A stretch of DNA of 64,000 nt from Adiantum capillus-veneris (taxonomy: Eukaryota > Streptophyta > Polypodiopsida > Polypodiales > Pteridaceae). The stretch spans positions 110,949,977 through 111,013,976 of the forward strand of contig CM043949.1 in the NCBI GenBank assembly GCA_014529385.2, in the 5' to 3' direction. The notes beneath the pieces are model-generated. The model was not told the origin of the DNA, made no database searches, and was given only the letters and a program-made list of their open reading frames with translations. The position numbers were made by a program, and so were the translations under genes. Of this stretch, positions 11,607 through 24,924 are shown piece after piece; within the stretch, counting starts at the first letter, position 1; the number at the start of each line of letters is the position of its first letter.

Positions 11607-12700
11607 TGTTGGACAGAAAGCGACTCACACACCCATGAAGTGCATGCAAACACTACCTAGATCAACATAATGTCAATCGAGGACACGGATGACACGATAG
11701 GCACACGGAGGAAATCTCTTTAGCTTGTCAGGCTGAGACCATCCTACACATACAACACTCTGGAAGGCCAACTAAACCACAATCAAGAACCTCACTGCTC
11801 TCAACTACACCACCTAGCCACATACACACATACGGAAGGTAACTCACCTAATCATGCTAGATTCGTACGAAACTTAAGGAACACCATCCCCTCACTAGGA
11901 TACACCTGTCCCTAAGCTTCTACACTCAAAACCCTCACTCTAAACCCGTCTGCGGAAAACACGTAGGATGACAGAGCAGAATTTTTAAAGTGCCCGAAAC
12001 TGAAATTTATGAGTACCTATGCGTAGCTTATGTCGCCACGATTCTATAGACTACTAGCACGCAGAAAACAGACATCGTTTGATACACTTACGGCCACAAA
12101 TAGCTCGTAGATGCGTCGGCGTGTGCGCTTCATCTCGCGCGGAATGCTTGGCGTTGTCGCGTAGCTCTCCTCGAGCCTATAGCAATGGTGCAGTCGGATC
12201 TCCAATGTGTTGAGCGAGCAGGGCGTAGCAAGAGGATGAAGCTCACTCTCACTCTCTTTCTCTCTCACACACAGTAGACCGCAGCGCTAAAGTTTGATTA
12301 TGATTAAAAGTCCTCTTTTACAAAATGACCTAGGTACCTTATATACTAAGGCTACCTTAGGTTTAACCAAAAATGGGGTTGAAAGGGTCAAATGGCTTTG
12401 TATTTACAATGTGGAAGTGCCATTGCACCCCGGCTTCTGAAACTAGAATATCTACTCATTACAAATGACGTTTATAGCCATAATCCGCAGCATTTCATAA
12501 CTCGCAAATGATAAGACTTTGGTATGAAACTTGAGTTATGTTGTGTTGTTTACCCAGTGGTCAACAGTCACCTGCATGCAACCCTCAAAACAAAACCCCC
12601 TATATACTAAACCATGCTTATTGACTTAACCCCTATCTATGGAGATCATATAACTTACATAAACCCCTACATATTGGGCTGAGTATTTTCAAAAGCCTCC
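11607..12700 (-). mobile_element. 5' LTR of the minus-strand element (outer edge approximate)
   Basis: The inner edge is set by the PBS: on the plus strand the LTR opens TGTTGGACAG at 11,607. A TATA box on the minus strand at 12,337-12,345 (TATATAAGG) marks the promoter, which puts R-U5 at about 11,607-12,310. The outer edge cannot be fixed because no second LTR is visible. A 74-aa minus ORF inside (12,044-12,268) is not a convincing gene. Confidence 0.65.
12337..12345 (-). promoter_or_regulatory. TATA box of LTR promoter
   Basis: TATATAAGG on the minus strand, about 730 bases before the PBS. Confidence 0.6.
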
Positions 12701-13312
12701 CTACCTTGCGTGTACTAATCCTATTATGTCATTAAACAATCCTTGACTAAAGTTTTGGAAACAAATCCACATCACCTATGCCTACCATAGTCCATTTTAG
12801 TGATAAGCACTATCAGATAAGAAGACTTTTAGCTCTTATGGAGGAGTTGAATCTAGATAGGAGGTAGACATTTATTAAAGATACCATGTTTCTTGAAGTC
12901 AAGGCTAGTATGAAAAGGATCTCCTTGTTATGAAAGATCCATGAGTGAGATGCAACGTGCTCTTGAAGAGAGCCTCTAGGTGCAACCTAGTAGAAACCCA
13001 AGCAATGATTTGTTAAGTATGGAGCCTAATTTACCCTTGTAATTTTCTGTGGTAAAAGCGCACATTTGTAAGGCCCCCATTATGAGGAGAAGCCATCGTG
13101 CGTAAAGAAAAATTACTCGCTGGAAACCAAAATTTTCATGGCCAAAACTCAGGGGCAACTTTAGGGGCCTCGAGGGCAGAAGCCCCCGAAACTTTTTTTT
13201 TTCCCTCGCCGGAATATTCCTTTTCGCCGGAATATTATGGCCAGACGGCGGCCGGAAAGTGGTCGGAAAACAACCGTCGGTTGGCCGGTGGCCGGTAGTC
13301 AATGGCCGGTGG
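12701..13312. other. No gene recognised
   Basis: Unique-looking sequence; its right part may be the upstream edge of the solo LTR that follows. No coding signal. Confidence 0.4.
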
Positions 13313-13322
13313 CCGGTGGCCG
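13279..13322. repeat. GGCCGGT minisatellite
   Basis: About five to six copies of GGCCGGT/GGCCGGTA, GC-rich against an AT-rich background. Confidence 0.85.
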
Positions 13323-13660
13323 AATTCAAAAGCGGATTTGTCTACACAAGGGCGGCCACACATGGGAGGATTGGAGGGTCCGAATTGGACTTATTCACAC
13401 AAGGGCGGCTACACATGGCTGCCTCTCATAAGAGAGGGCAGCCCTTTTGGCCTATAAAAGGAGGCCATTTCTACACACATTTCATAGTGTGAAGTTGATG
13501 CAACAAGGTGAGTGTGAGGTGGTGAGAGTGAAGCAAGGCGGGAGCTCCATTAAGGGTATAATCCCTTTGTAAACTACTTCTTGTTTTGAAGTACTAAAGC
13601 CATTGAGTGGCTGCTTTCCTGTGGACGTAGCCCACATTGGGTGAACCACGTATATCGTGT

Positions 13661-13704
<44 letters not shown>

Positions 13705-13788
13705 CTATAATCTCGTGTATGTAAATCTATGTCTCTTCATTAAGTAATCTACTCAATTATCTATTTAGCTATGTGTTATTTCCTAACA
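13313..13788 (+). mobile_element. Probable solo LTR, same family as the LTR at 37.1-37.8 kb
   Basis: The segment shares an ordered series of blocks with 37,130-37,835: a TTGTCTAC..AGGG.GGC..CACACATGGG block, a CTATAAAAGG TATA box (13,452-13,461), GAGAGTGAAGCAAG, CATTAAGGGTATAATCCCTT, GTGGACGTAGCCCACATTGG and a TTTCCTAACA-type end. The other copy is followed by a primer-binding site; this one is not, so it is most simply a solo LTR. The left edge is not resolved and may lie a few hundred bases to the left. Confidence 0.7.
13663..13701. repeat. (CT)n microsatellite in LTR
   Basis: Pure TC run of about 39 bases, at the same place as a shorter CT run in the related LTR (about 37,729-37,745). Confidence 0.95.
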
Positions 13789-15208
13789 CTCTCCTAACGT
13801 CTTATTTCTATCGCTCGCCAAATTCAATGGAGAGTAAGCCTACTTGCTGCAAGCATGTGTTTTTGACCGAATATGAAAGAGCTGTAGGAAATCTCAAATA
13901 ATCCATCACATGGACTATACAAATATAGTCTAAGTTATTAAATTTGTCAATTTGAGCATTACTTAGGACTAAATGCTTGTGATATTCAACATGACCAGCC
14001 CTAGCACAAGTGAAGCTCCAAATATCTACCTATCAACCATCAGAAAGTTTAAAACTAGACAAAAGTGCAGTTAGAAACATCTCAAAGACACCATGTAACA
14101 ACACACGGTCCACAAGGAAACAACCCACAAACACAACATAAATAGATCTAACAAGGAACATCTCAAAGACACCATGTAACAACACACGGTCCACAAGGAA
14201 ACAACACCATGTAAAACATCTCAAAGACACCATGTAACAACACACGGTCCACAAGGAAACAACCCACAAACACAACATAAATAGATCTAACAAGCTGGCA
14301 CCCCTATAATGAGACATATAAGTTTCTTAGAAGCTACATACTTGGGCTTTGGGGAACATCAAACAACAAGTTTTCTCTTCACACTTGACAACAAGAGCAA
14401 GAAGATAACATTTAGAGTTCTAATTTTCTTCTTGATCCTCTAATGTACATAGGAGCTTCATGCTACATACACTAATGCTTGCAAGGCATAAAAAAGTTGT
14501 AGATTAAAAGAAGAGTCCACAGTTAGATTCCTTGATGCACCCTACATGCGAGGAGATATAGTAGGTAAAAGAGTGCTAATTGAAAATCCACATAACCTGC
14601 AAGACACAAACAAGAAGCATTAAGAATACGAAGATTTGATACAAGCAGCTACACACCATTCCCTTAACCATATCATAAATTTTTCTTAACATTGACAAAA
14701 CTAACCTCATCACAACGATGATAGAGTGGGGCACAGGTGAGTGTGAGTGTTGCCAAATTTAACGGCCTTCAAAGACAGCACGACAAGTCAAAATCAGAGT
14801 TTTATGTGTGCTTAGGTTGGCGCCATTTGATTTTGTTGCTATGGACACAACTACACGATGTGAAGACCAAGCACAAGGGCCATTACAGCTGTGTGTGAGC
14901 TCTTGAGATAGCTCAAGTGCAACAAAGACATGATGTCGGCAAAGGAAAAGGAAAGACACAGAGCAAAGTTGCAGGCTCCATTGCCACCATCGATAGAAGA
15001 GAAGTGGTGGCTAAATGAAACAATTACTCATAAACCTAAGGTTGGATTCAAAAATGTCTGCCCTTCCTTTGCGGACAAAAGAGGGGACCATAGAAATTGT
15101 CACTTCACGATGTCTAGAAGCACTTCACACACAACAAGTTTCGGCAAGAGTCGGAGCTTGCATGGCACTCTAGTTGCAGACATCAAGATGTAAATGTTGG
15201 GTGACCTC

Positions 15209-15209
<1 letters not shown>
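13789..15209. repeat. Non-coding, with a three-copy tandem repeat at 14,077-14,295
   Basis: Copies start at 14,077, 14,157 and 14,216 with the block ACATCTCAAAGACACCATGT. The first and third are 79-80 bases; the middle one is shortened to 59. The repeat creates a spurious 94-aa minus ORF. The rest of the interval shows no gene; ORFs at 14,759-14,959 and 14,930-15,193 match nothing I recognise. Confidence 0.8.

Positions 15210-15238
<29 letters not shown>
15210..15238. repeat. Poly-C run
   Basis: 29 consecutive C. A run this long is prone to assembly error. Confidence 0.9.
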
Positions 15239-15239
<1 letters not shown>

Positions 15240-15739
15240 TTGCCCAAGCAATGGGCACGTTGGTCATCGTTTTACATTTAAAAAAAAGTAGGCCCACAAG
15301 GATTGATCATGAGATGCATGTAGCTGCACTCAAGCAGTCCAACCACTTTGCCAATTGCTTGGTCGTGGGTTGCAGTGGGAAAATATGTTAATTTGTGCTT
15401 GTTTGTTAAATGGGTAGCACCCGTTATGCAATCTCTTTACTTTTGACGGCACCCACACATAACGCTTCAGCGATGTCCATTTGTAAAAGCACCCTAAGGT
15501 TGCATTTAAATTGCGCCCATGCCCATGCCTCAACACTCCTTTTCTACTCTGTAGCCTATTCACACTAGTAGATAAACAAGTATTATGTTAGAAGCCAAGG
15601 CTAAAAGCAACGAATGGCGACGAGCCAGCTAGATATGCTAGTGGCCTGGCAACTGCAAATCTAGGCATCGATTGACGCCCGTGTTTCCCACATCAAATAT
15701 GTTCTTCTAGAAGGAATAAGAGTTGATGCTCTCTTCCCC

Positions 15740-15743
<4 letters not shown>
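15239..15743. other. No gene recognised
   Basis: Only short ORFs without family resemblance. Confidence 0.4.
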
Positions 15744-15962
<219 letters not shown>

Positions 15963-16023
15963 CATCAAAATAACCATTGTATTTAAGGTGGCCTTGGTAG
16001 TTGTATGTAGCCCCTATATAGCG

Positions 16024-16024
16024 C

Positions 16025-16053
<29 letters not shown>
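16024..16053. repeat. Poly-C run
   Basis: 30 consecutive C, at the truncated end of the LINE fragment on the right. Confidence 0.9.
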
Positions 16054-16055
<2 letters not shown>

Positions 16056-16194
16056 AATGTATATGGTATGAGTATGAAGTGATGAGAGGCTACACCTATT
16101 GTATGTGCTTGTGTAAAAAATCCAAAAACCCCCCTCTTGTACACTCATGTGGTACCGTACAAAAAAACACAGAGAATCCCCCAAGGTGAAAGCA

Positions 16195-17138
16195 GCATAT
16201 TCAATGTTGACCATTGCTACTAAAATGTTGTTATAAATTGACCTTCCCTTGTTGATGAATTCGTGTTGGTGGGGAGTGAGGACTTTGTTGAGGAGGGGGG
16301 AACGCCTGAGGGCTACAATTTTGGCGATAATTTTATAGGCTACTAACATCATCATTATGGGATGTTGATGCTTCAACTCAGAGCAGCATACTTGTTTGGG
16401 GATGGGATAGGCTTAATAAGGCCTCTTTTAATGTTTAATTTCATGACCCCATCAACCAAGACTTGGTTAGCCATTCTTGTGATTGGATACTTAAGATCAT
16501 CCCAAAATTCTTTGCAGAACTTAGTAGTCAAACCATCCCAGCATGGGGATCTCTCTTTGCCCAAAGTTTGCAGCGCAAAAGAGCATTCATCCTCGATGAA
16601 TGCCTTCTCCAGAGGTTCGCTTCAGAGAGGGATATGGTTATTTTGATGTTGCCAAGAAGGGGAGATTTGACGTCATCTATTTCATGTTAGTGGGCCTCAG
16701 GTAGCCTATAATTTTCCGCATATGGTTAAGCATCAATTGAGCCATTTCATCAAGATCCTTAATATCCTTTCCATCCACATCTATAAACGAGTGGACCAAG
16801 CCTCGATTTCCCTTGACTTTGAGGGCCCTAAATAAGTGTGCATGGTTGGCCTCCTCCAACTGAAGATACATTTCTCTCGATAGGATTCTGGCCTTTCTCA
16901 CCTCCTCTAGTTGGTGATTTGTTAAGTCTACTTTAGCTTCTAGCCATCTTTTGTGCTCCACCTTTGAGGCAGACCCTTTCTGTTTTTTGGTGGTTAGAAA
17001 CGCAACTTTTTCAGCAAGGTGTTTAACCTGTTTCTCTTGGTACTTCTTTCTTCTAAGGCCTGCAATTTTAATAGCTTTTTGCATATTCTTGGTGAAAATA
17101 TCCAAGGCCCTAGGGTTTCCAGAGTCCAGATCTTCCAA
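16195..17138 (-). pseudogene. LINE ORF2 fragment: linker and start of reverse transcriptase
   Basis: Read on the minus strand, three frame-shifted blocks follow in the order of an L1-type plant LINE. Block one (17,138-16,677) is the linker between endonuclease and RT, with LSREMYLQLEEANHAHLFRA and a following NRGLVHSFIDVDGKDIKDLD (canonical: W...GD.NTKFFH...DG). Block two (16,564-16,373) is the RT entry KERSPCWDGLTTKFCKEFW with NIKRGLIKPIPSPNK. Block three (from 16,376) is LVAYKIIAKIVALR followed by LLNKVLTPHQHEFINKGRSI and YNNILVAMVNIEYA. The match ends soon after, before the catalytic YxDD. The copy is frame-shifted at least twice and truncated at both ends. It appears to be the same LINE type as the pieces at 33.9 and 50.3 kb. 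Confidence 0.87.
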
Positions 17139-19100
17139 AGATTGCTCACAGCTTTGAGGGGCCAGGCTTTTGAAGAGCAGGTCTTCGAAGAGATGAGCCT
17201 GTAAGGCTAAGGGAAACCCAGGGGGTCACTGACCTAGGTGAATGGCCTGGACGGCTAAGACCATCATCCCTAGCATCAGAAGGTGGAGCAGCCTGTGGCA
17301 TAATTGTGTTCCAATGTACTTCGTGGACTCTATCACTCTGCAAGTTGTGATTGTTGTGGATTGATTATGCATTAAATGCATACACATAAATATGGAGTTG
17401 TGCTCATGGAAGCCTTGCTTCACCATAAGTATTGCAAGAAATTATTGTGCTCATAGCTATGTGTTGTGTTCACAAATGTTCACCTATCATGCATTGGGTA
17501 GGAGAAAGTGTACATGTTTTAAAGGGTCGTGTCTGCAAAGGCATAAGTATAGCATATCTTATTGATTTACCATGTGTGTGTAGCAGTCAACCTGTATGAG
17601 AGTCAAAGCATAAAGCAACATTTGCAATCTATCCGTCTATTGTATCTTATACAAAGAGTTGAGCAAATATATACCTACTTAATGACATATAAAATATATT
17701 TGACAGCTTATTAATGACATTCATTAAGGTCCTATGAGTTCAGTACATGGGGACAATGTTTTCTTTGATGTTGCCCCATGCAATCAAAGCACAACTTTTG
17801 CAATTTTTCTCTCTTAAACTCTGTAAGTGAAAGTCTCCTCTTGGCCCACGTTGACGGAGAGTTGTTCAACCTTTTCTCCATGAGAAGTGAGTACACCTTG
17901 TGAGGTGGATGAGGTGATCAACTCTGTAAGCTACTCCACCTGAGTAGCGAGCAATTGAACTCGGATGGCCAATTTTCAAAACCGATCATCAAGCTTTTGG
18001 AGGTCACAGCACGTTATGTACTCCTTTTGCTTCAGGTAAATTGTTGGTATCCTCCAAAATTTCCAAGACACTTTTCGGAGGAGGAGCTGATTCCCTTGAG
18101 GAAATTTCAAAATCAAAAAATTGATTCTTGGGCATCTCCATGTCCAAAGAGTCAAATACGGGATCCATGGTGTATTGTTTTTCTTAATCAAAAGCAAGGA
18201 ATACCTTGAAAAACCATTGATTGAGAATAGTCTCAAACTGCCAAAGAGCCCTCGAAACCACAAGTAATTAGCCTTGCTAATATAGGCAATAATTTGGAGA
18301 TAATTAGTGATGTTGAAGCTATTTCCCTTGGTGGTGCAAGTAGAAACCGCCAATAGATGGTACGGAGGCCGAACAAAAGGTCGTAGCCTTTCAAAGCACC
18401 TTGATGCTTTACCAACTTTCTACACTTGTCAGAGAATATCGTTTCTTGTCTGATCCGCTCACCAAAATGCAAATTGCATCACTTTAGTGCTTGCAGTACA
18501 CATGTGTTACTAGCTCATTCAACACATCGACTTATATCCCTCCACTTTGTCAATTATGTTGAAAATTGATAATTAGGGCTTCTTTGGGGTGTGTTTGCAA
18601 CTGGCTCAAGGTTGTTGTAATTTTTAAGAATTTTCTAGAATATGGTTTATCCTCAATCCGTGGCCTTGGTTGCTTGCACTTCTTGTGCCCACCTTCTCTT
18701 GGCCAAGACAACTAGAAGAAGAAGATGGGGGGGGGGGGGTGCCGTGGGCACCCTCCCTAGGATTAATGGCCTCCAAAAGTCCTAGAGGTGGTTGGCCTAG
18801 TGTGAAATGGGTGCCCCTTGCAACCCCAAACTATGGCGGCCCTGGTACGCAACGATCTAGAAAGAAAATGAGGGAGAAAGAGCATGTCATCACTCCTGCA
18901 CCCTTAATGGGTTTTCAGTCACATGCCCTTGCACTCCCAATGAGCTAGCCCACACTCACTTTGATGGAGGTCGAGCCTCAACTCCCTCCTTGCCTAAGGG
19001 GTCCTACACACAGTCGTCGTCTTCCTCCCCAATTGCTTGAGTACACAAAAAGTGATAGAGTCACTTGAGGACCATGCCCTTTCCCAAAAAATAACCTATG
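17139..19100. other. No recognised gene
   Basis: Overlapping minus-strand ORFs at 17,976-18,472 do not match a family I can name. The plus ORF at 18,670-18,948 spans an 11-base G run. Most likely eroded transposon DNA. Confidence 0.35.
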
Positions 19101-19216
19101 CTCTTGATACCACTCTAGAAACATAGGGGACTAGCTTAGGAGATCCACCTCTCTACCTCCCTATATATAAGCTCTATGGCTCTTAGCCCTAGCCTATTTG
19201 GATCCCCAGTCCACAA
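19101..19216 (-). mobile_element. LTR fragment with tRNA-iMet-like PBS
   Basis: The minus strand reads GTGGTATCAAGAGC at about 19,101-19,114, close to the usual TGGTATCAGAGC primer-binding site. To its right lies a short LTR piece sharing TAGCTTAGGAGATCCACCTC, CTATATATA and TTGGATCCCCAGTCCACA with the 155-bp LTR at 34,219-34,373. The element body would lie to the left on the minus strand, but no coding part is recognisable there. Confidence 0.6.
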
Positions 19217-20726
19217 CGGAGTTTGCTAATTTGATACCTTTGATAGATAAGCTTTAGGATCTATCTCTTTTGGTATTGGGTAATCGAAGAAATCTCCAAC
19301 AACATGCACGACTCAAAAAGGCCAAATTCCTCTGTGAAAACTCGATAAGCAATACTTCAATTTAGGGCAAACTGCATAGATGCTTCTAAAGTTTGGAATA
19401 TGCTATTAGTACACGAACTTGGGAGAACCTGGTACCATGTCTACCTATTTTTCATTGGAAGTCGGTATAAACCAAGCCTCGATGACATAAAAGGTACATC
19501 TGATAGATCTAAATTTCTCAACATACGCTTCTTCTAACCACATTCTAGCGAAGGCAATTGCTCTTAAAGCGGCGACAAGGTTAGACAATCTCAAGTTCTA
19601 CTTGTATTTTTGTCTTTAACATTTTATTTGGAAAAAAATTCTCTATTGTGCAAAGCAAAGTGCTTTGACAAATTTATTTCAAAGCAAGGCTTCTATTTCG
19701 TGCCAGAGTACTATTTATTGACTTAGGATCAAGGATAGTGGCACACTGGTTTGGCCATAAGAGGATATAAGCTCACAGTTATGGTCAACAATAACAACTG
19801 TGATGTATGCTCACACTGTGGAGACTGTCATTGAAGCCAAGGGCTTCCACACTATTTATCTGGGATGCATGCATGGCATGCCAATAGTGTGGACTCATTC
19901 CACTAAAGTATGGTTTACGCTTCCGCTATAACATCAGCTACTCTGTTTAGAAAGAGTTGAAGCTGGTATCATTGCTTGTGATTGTTGTATATGATTGCAG
20001 CAACGAGAAATTTTTGTACACAAGGTGCTAGCAATACAAATGATGTAGTCATGGCCTTCCTATCAAGCACATAATTCATGGCACAACATGAATAGATATA
20101 CACTAGTTTAATAACCTACCAGGACATAAAAGTATCCTTTTAGGGTTTTGGAAAAAAAAATCAATACTCATAGTATATGTGTGAATTTTTAGAAATCCTT
20201 ACATGTAAGCTTCAATCTAAGAACCCATTCCAATTTTGGAAAATAAGTTACATGTCTATCTCTTGATGTATTGGTCATGACAAGGATCCAAAGCCAAAGT
20301 AGTGCTGCATTTTATTGAAAACATCATACTTTCACGGTTACCCCCATAGCACACCATATATAAAATTGTTCATGCTACAAACCTATTTTTTCCATGAACT
20401 TCAATGGGTTCCTAGTCTTAGTATATGGTTGTTATAGCCACAAAAATTCTAAAACTATGTGTAGAATTAGATATTAAAAAGTGGCACTTTTTGCATTTTG
20501 TTGACCTATCCTCTGTGTTTGTTTGCCCGCGTATTGATATAGCTTGGTACTTCACCCTCATATTGACACCCAAAAGCTATCAAAGACATGCAAACATGTC
20601 TTATTATTATCATTCTAGACACAAACACAAGACACAAAAACTGCGAGAATGAAAAAACTCGGTTCCACATTGTGGCCATCCTAGCCTCCTTGAAAAATAG
20701 CTACAAATACCCAAATTGGGTTTGCG
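19217..20726. other. No recognised gene
   Basis: AT-rich sequence without coding signal or obvious repeats. Confidence 0.4.
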
Positions 20727-20908
20727 GCTTAGATATTGACCTAATCTAGAAGTTGACAATGTTCATTGAATGTAATGACCAATATTGAACATAATACATT
20801 TCTAATTCAAAAGAAGTGCTTAGATATTGACCTAATCTAGAAACTGACAATGTTCATTGAATGCAATGACCAATATTGAATGTAATACATTTCTAATTCA
20901 AAATGAGT
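20727..20908. repeat. 91-bp tandem duplication
   Basis: Two copies (20,727-20,817 and 20,818-20,908) beginning GCTTAGATATTGACCTAATC and ending ACATTTCTAATTCAAAA. They differ at only a handful of positions. Confidence 0.93.
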
Positions 20909-21554
20909 GCAATTTTGGTAAAGTGGAATTTTCTTTCCGAGATGAAGAATAGGTGGAGAATTCTATAGAACATGCCCGTGGAACTTCAATGAGCTCCATC
21001 CTATGTCATTGCTTATTTTGTGCTTCACAATTTCTTGGCAGAGCATGGTGTGCATGCCGTGGATAGAGAATATTTTGTAATGGAATTGATATTTTGATTA
21101 TTTTTTCATGAAATATTTGATTTTTGCTGAAGCATTGCACTGTTGATTTGAATTGTGGAATATGAACACTTGTCGGGTGTTGTGTGAGCAGATCAGTGAT
21201 TGGCAAGTACTGGACGATAAGGCGATATCAGTTATTTGGAATAAAACTGTCACCATTGGATTTCACAGCAAGCCTTACTATTTTATGGTTTAGTTATAAG
21301 TTGAGATGCAGACAACTATTAATTGTTATATTGAGCTCTTTATGAGCCATGACTATCTTATGCCCAAGTGTGAACTAATGTAACTCAATTCTTGAGCATT
21401 AACTTTTCTATAAATAAAATACGTGCAAGAGGGACATGCTCAATCTTATATGGAGGGAGATTGCACCCAATGTTCGTGTTTTCTTCTCCCTTCTCCTCTC
21501 TCTATCTCGTCATGCCAGCGTAGCACTCTGCTCTAAGGAGGTGTGCTGGCACAT

Positions 21555-21556
<2 letters not shown>
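20909..21556. other. No recognised gene
   Basis: No ORF or repeat structure that I can interpret. Confidence 0.4.
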
Positions 21557-21650
<94 letters not shown>

Positions 21651-21651
21651 A
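21557..21651. repeat. (CT)n microsatellite
   Basis: TC-rich run with a few CCTCT and TTCTC interruptions. Confidence 0.95.
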
Positions 21652-22779
21652 TGTTCATGTTGAGATCGATCATGTCCGTGTGCGATGATTCAAGTATGTC
21701 GCTTATTGTTTAGGGTATGTATTGTGCTATTATGAGTATTTTTTAGGTCCATCGTGCATCCGTCTATAGTATATTTGATCCCCACCCAAACATTTTTCTT
21801 GCCCCCAAAAGTGCTAGGAGAGAGCGCATTTTAGGTCAAATAATGCACAACATTGGATATAGAAACTGGGTTGCCAAAGTTCAATTAGCAAATAACAATG
21901 TTAAGAGAGGTTGACAAGGGTTTGCAGTGCCAAGTCAAATCACCAATATTCATAGGTCGCTCATATTTTAAATTTGGTCTTTGTGGTGTACGAATCCCTT
22001 TCCACATGCTCTCTAACAAGGGACTAAGTCTGCCTCTTTGTAACTCCAACTCTCTAATACCTATCTTTGTAACTATATCACTATTGAACCCTCCAACTCT
22101 CTAACTTTACCACTGACTCTCTAAATGTGTCTATAACACTCTTCTACTAACTTTCTGGCTCTATCACTAACTCTCTAATCACATTCTGACTCTATCAATG
22201 TAACTCTATCATCACTATAACTAGAATAACTCTAATTCTCTAACTCTATAACTAACTCTCTAACTTTATTAATGTAATTCTAACTTCTAACTCACTTCTC
22301 TAACTTTACCACTAACACTCTAACTCTATCTGTAACACTCTTCCACTAACTCTTTCTCTTATGCTATCACTAACCCTCTAACTCACTCTCTAACTCTATC
22401 AATGTAACTCTAACTCCAACTCTTTAGATTTACCACTAACTAACTCTATCTATAACATTCTTCCACTAACTCTCTCACTCTATCGCTATCACTAACTCTA
22501 ATATGACTAACTCTGTCAATGTAATTCTAACTCCAACTCTCTAACTGACTCCACTCTCTAAGTCTATCAATGTAACTCTCTAACTCCAACTCTCTAACTC
22601 TATCACTAACTCTCTAATTGTAGCAATAATAACTTTGTACCTCCAACTCTCTAACTCTGGCATTAACTCTCTAGCTATGATCACTCTAACACTTTATAAC
22701 TCTAGAACTCTTTCTCACACTCTCTAATCTATTACTAACTCTCTAGCTCTGATCTCTCTAACACTCTCTAACTCTAGAG

Positions 22780-22782
<3 letters not shown>

Positions 22783-22849
<67 letters not shown>
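22783..22849. repeat. (CT)n microsatellite
   Basis: Pure TC run inside the CTCTAAC array. Confidence 0.95.
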
Positions 22850-22850
<1 letters not shown>

Positions 22851-22975
22851 GCTTTGATCACTCTTAACACTTTCAAACTCTAGCACTCTTTCTCACACTC
22901 TCTAACTCTATCACTAACTCTCTAGCTCTGATCTCTCTAACACTCTCTAACTCTAGCACTCTTTTTGTAACTCTA

Positions 22976-23176
<201 letters not shown>

Positions 23177-23732
23177 ATGCTCTCTAACTCTAGCATTCTC
23201 TTTGTAACATTTTGACTTTACCACTATAACACCCTCTAGCTCTAGCATTATCTATGTAACACCCTTTAACTCTAGCACTCTCTCTGTAAGATTCTGACTC
23301 TATCAATGTAGCTAAAATAACTCTTAAGTCTCCTATCATGTCTAAGTCCTCTCTAACTATATCACTCTCTCCGTAACACTTTCCCTTTCTGGAACACTCT
23401 GACTCTAGCATCATAACTGAAATATTTAACTCTATCACGTCTAAATACTCTCTAACTCTAGGACCAATAACTCTGTAGCTCTATTTTGTTAAGTCTTTAG
23501 CTCTATCACTAACTCTATCTTTGTTTATCTCAATCTCTATTTAAAAGCGGAGATCCTCGTTGCACATGAGGGCGTTGCTGCTCCATCCTCTTTCTCTACA
23601 AACATGAAATTAAGCACGAATAATTGGTGAGAAGGCAAATAAGGTTATGGAACTTGCACTTAGAAAGAAAAATATAGCATTGGCCAAGTGGGAGAGGCGC
23701 TTCTAAATTTGTCATTGCCATATTTCTTGTGG

Positions 23733-23733
<1 letters not shown>

Positions 23734-23775
<42 letters not shown>
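23734..23775. repeat. (GA)n microsatellite
   Basis: Pure AG run of about 42 bases. Confidence 0.95.
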
Positions 23776-23779
<4 letters not shown>

Positions 23780-24782
23780 CAGTTGTGATCTGGACGTGAA
23801 GGGTAGCCTTTTTTGCCACTTGGAGTTGTTTCTTATTATCGTAGCGTAGACCCATGCAAGAAGAGGCGGCTATTTAACATGGTGGTGTACACCTGTTGTA
23901 GAGGCTTCAGGCGGTGGTAGTTGAGTATACCGGTTGGCATCACAGCAGGAAGTTGGTGCTCAATATGTTGCAAGAGCATGTGGCAGCAAAAAAACCATCA
24001 TCCACCTACAGCAGGTCACGGCAAGATCAACGAATTGGATCTACAGCTACTTGAATGCATCACATTTTTGTGCTGCTGTGCTAGCTACAGTTATGGAAAG
24101 CATGCAAGTGTGGTGTGTTGGTATGGTCATGAGGTTGTTTGTTGCACATGTGTGCTTGTGATGGCACAACAGGTGGAGGAGGCCCCTAGTAGGTGGCTTG
24201 TTGAGTGGCGAAGGCAAAAAGTGACCCAGAATATGTGCAGCCACAGCGTCCAATTGTGTGCACTACCCTACTTTAATACAAAAACCATGACAGCAAGAGT
24301 TTGATTGCCATGTCAGGGTTTTTACCCGCTATGGCTTATTGAACTGTCTATGTGCGCACCCTTTGAGGGTGATCAACCCTTCACATGAGGGATTGATAGA
24401 TGGGTCTTTCATCATTGCAACAAGGGTTTAAAGAGAGTTTGTCATTCAACTAGGAAGGAGGAAGGGCAATGTAAAATTTTCCTTGCAAGAGTGTCAAGTG
24501 GCCACACTATCTTCCATTGTCTCATATTAGACATGGAGATTAGTTGGATGATGGTTGTCTTTGAAATGACAATGAGAACTTTCTAAAAATTTGTCAACAT
24601 GTTATTTTCTTTGATGTATCACATTACATTATAAAATGAAACGTCTAAAGAAGAGTTCCTTGAGGTGGAGGATTTTGTACCCCTTTGTCAATAAAGGAAG
24701 AGTTTGTTTTCCAATCATGATGAATGCCCATCTATAAGTAGTGTGATTGCCCTCATGTGACAAAATACTATGTCTAGAAAGT
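23776..24782. other. No recognised gene (127-aa ORF at 23,921-24,304)
   Basis: The plus-strand ORF is rich in Cys, His and Met and resembles nothing known to me. Overlapping ORFs of similar length in other frames argue against coding. This interval flanks the left end of the hAT-like transposon. Confidence 0.35.
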
Positions 24783-24904
24783 TTATTTAAACGTATAATT
24801 ATACGCGTTTAATGCCCGTATAATATGTTAGGGGATATAAAACAGTCGTATTATACGGTGACACATCACTTAATTCGGCTCTCCCTATTATTTCCATATA
24901 CTTA

Positions 24905-24924
24905 GATCGAAGAATTCTTCGATC
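24905..24924. repeat. 20-bp perfect palindrome at left transposon end
   Basis: GATCGAAGAATTCTTCGATC is self-complementary. Its arm ATCGAAG recurs several times at the right end (33,671-33,762). Confidence 0.8.

Larger units (their letters stand above)
4158..12345 (-). mobile_element. Pol-less Ty3/gypsy-like LTR element with tRNA-Asp PBS
   Basis: The minus strand shows, in transcription order: an LTR with a TATA box (12,337-12,345), a PBS (11,587-11,605), a 2.3 kb leader with a palindrome-bearing tandem repeat, gag, a zinc-knuckle region, a retropepsin-like protease and a basic W-x-P-K-K repeat tail. I find no reverse transcriptase, RNase H or integrase, so the element would need these in trans. 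It resembles the known class of non-autonomous LTR elements that code only gag and protease. No matching 3' LTR is visible to the left, so the copy is probably truncated. Coordinates cover the supported part only; the outer LTR edge is unresolved and may lie a few hundred bases to the right. Confidence 0.75.

Noticed and set aside
14033-14317. 94-aa minus ORF with repeated protein motif
   Set aside because: It is created by the three-copy 80-base tandem repeat and has no independent support.
17976-18472. Overlapping minus ORFs as a LINE RT thumb region
   Set aside because: A few residues look suggestive, but no conserved motif could be aligned and neighbouring frames are equally open.
23921-24304. 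127-aa ORF as a gene
   Set aside because: Overlapping ORFs of similar length in other frames and no family resemblance; no promoter or splice signals stand out.
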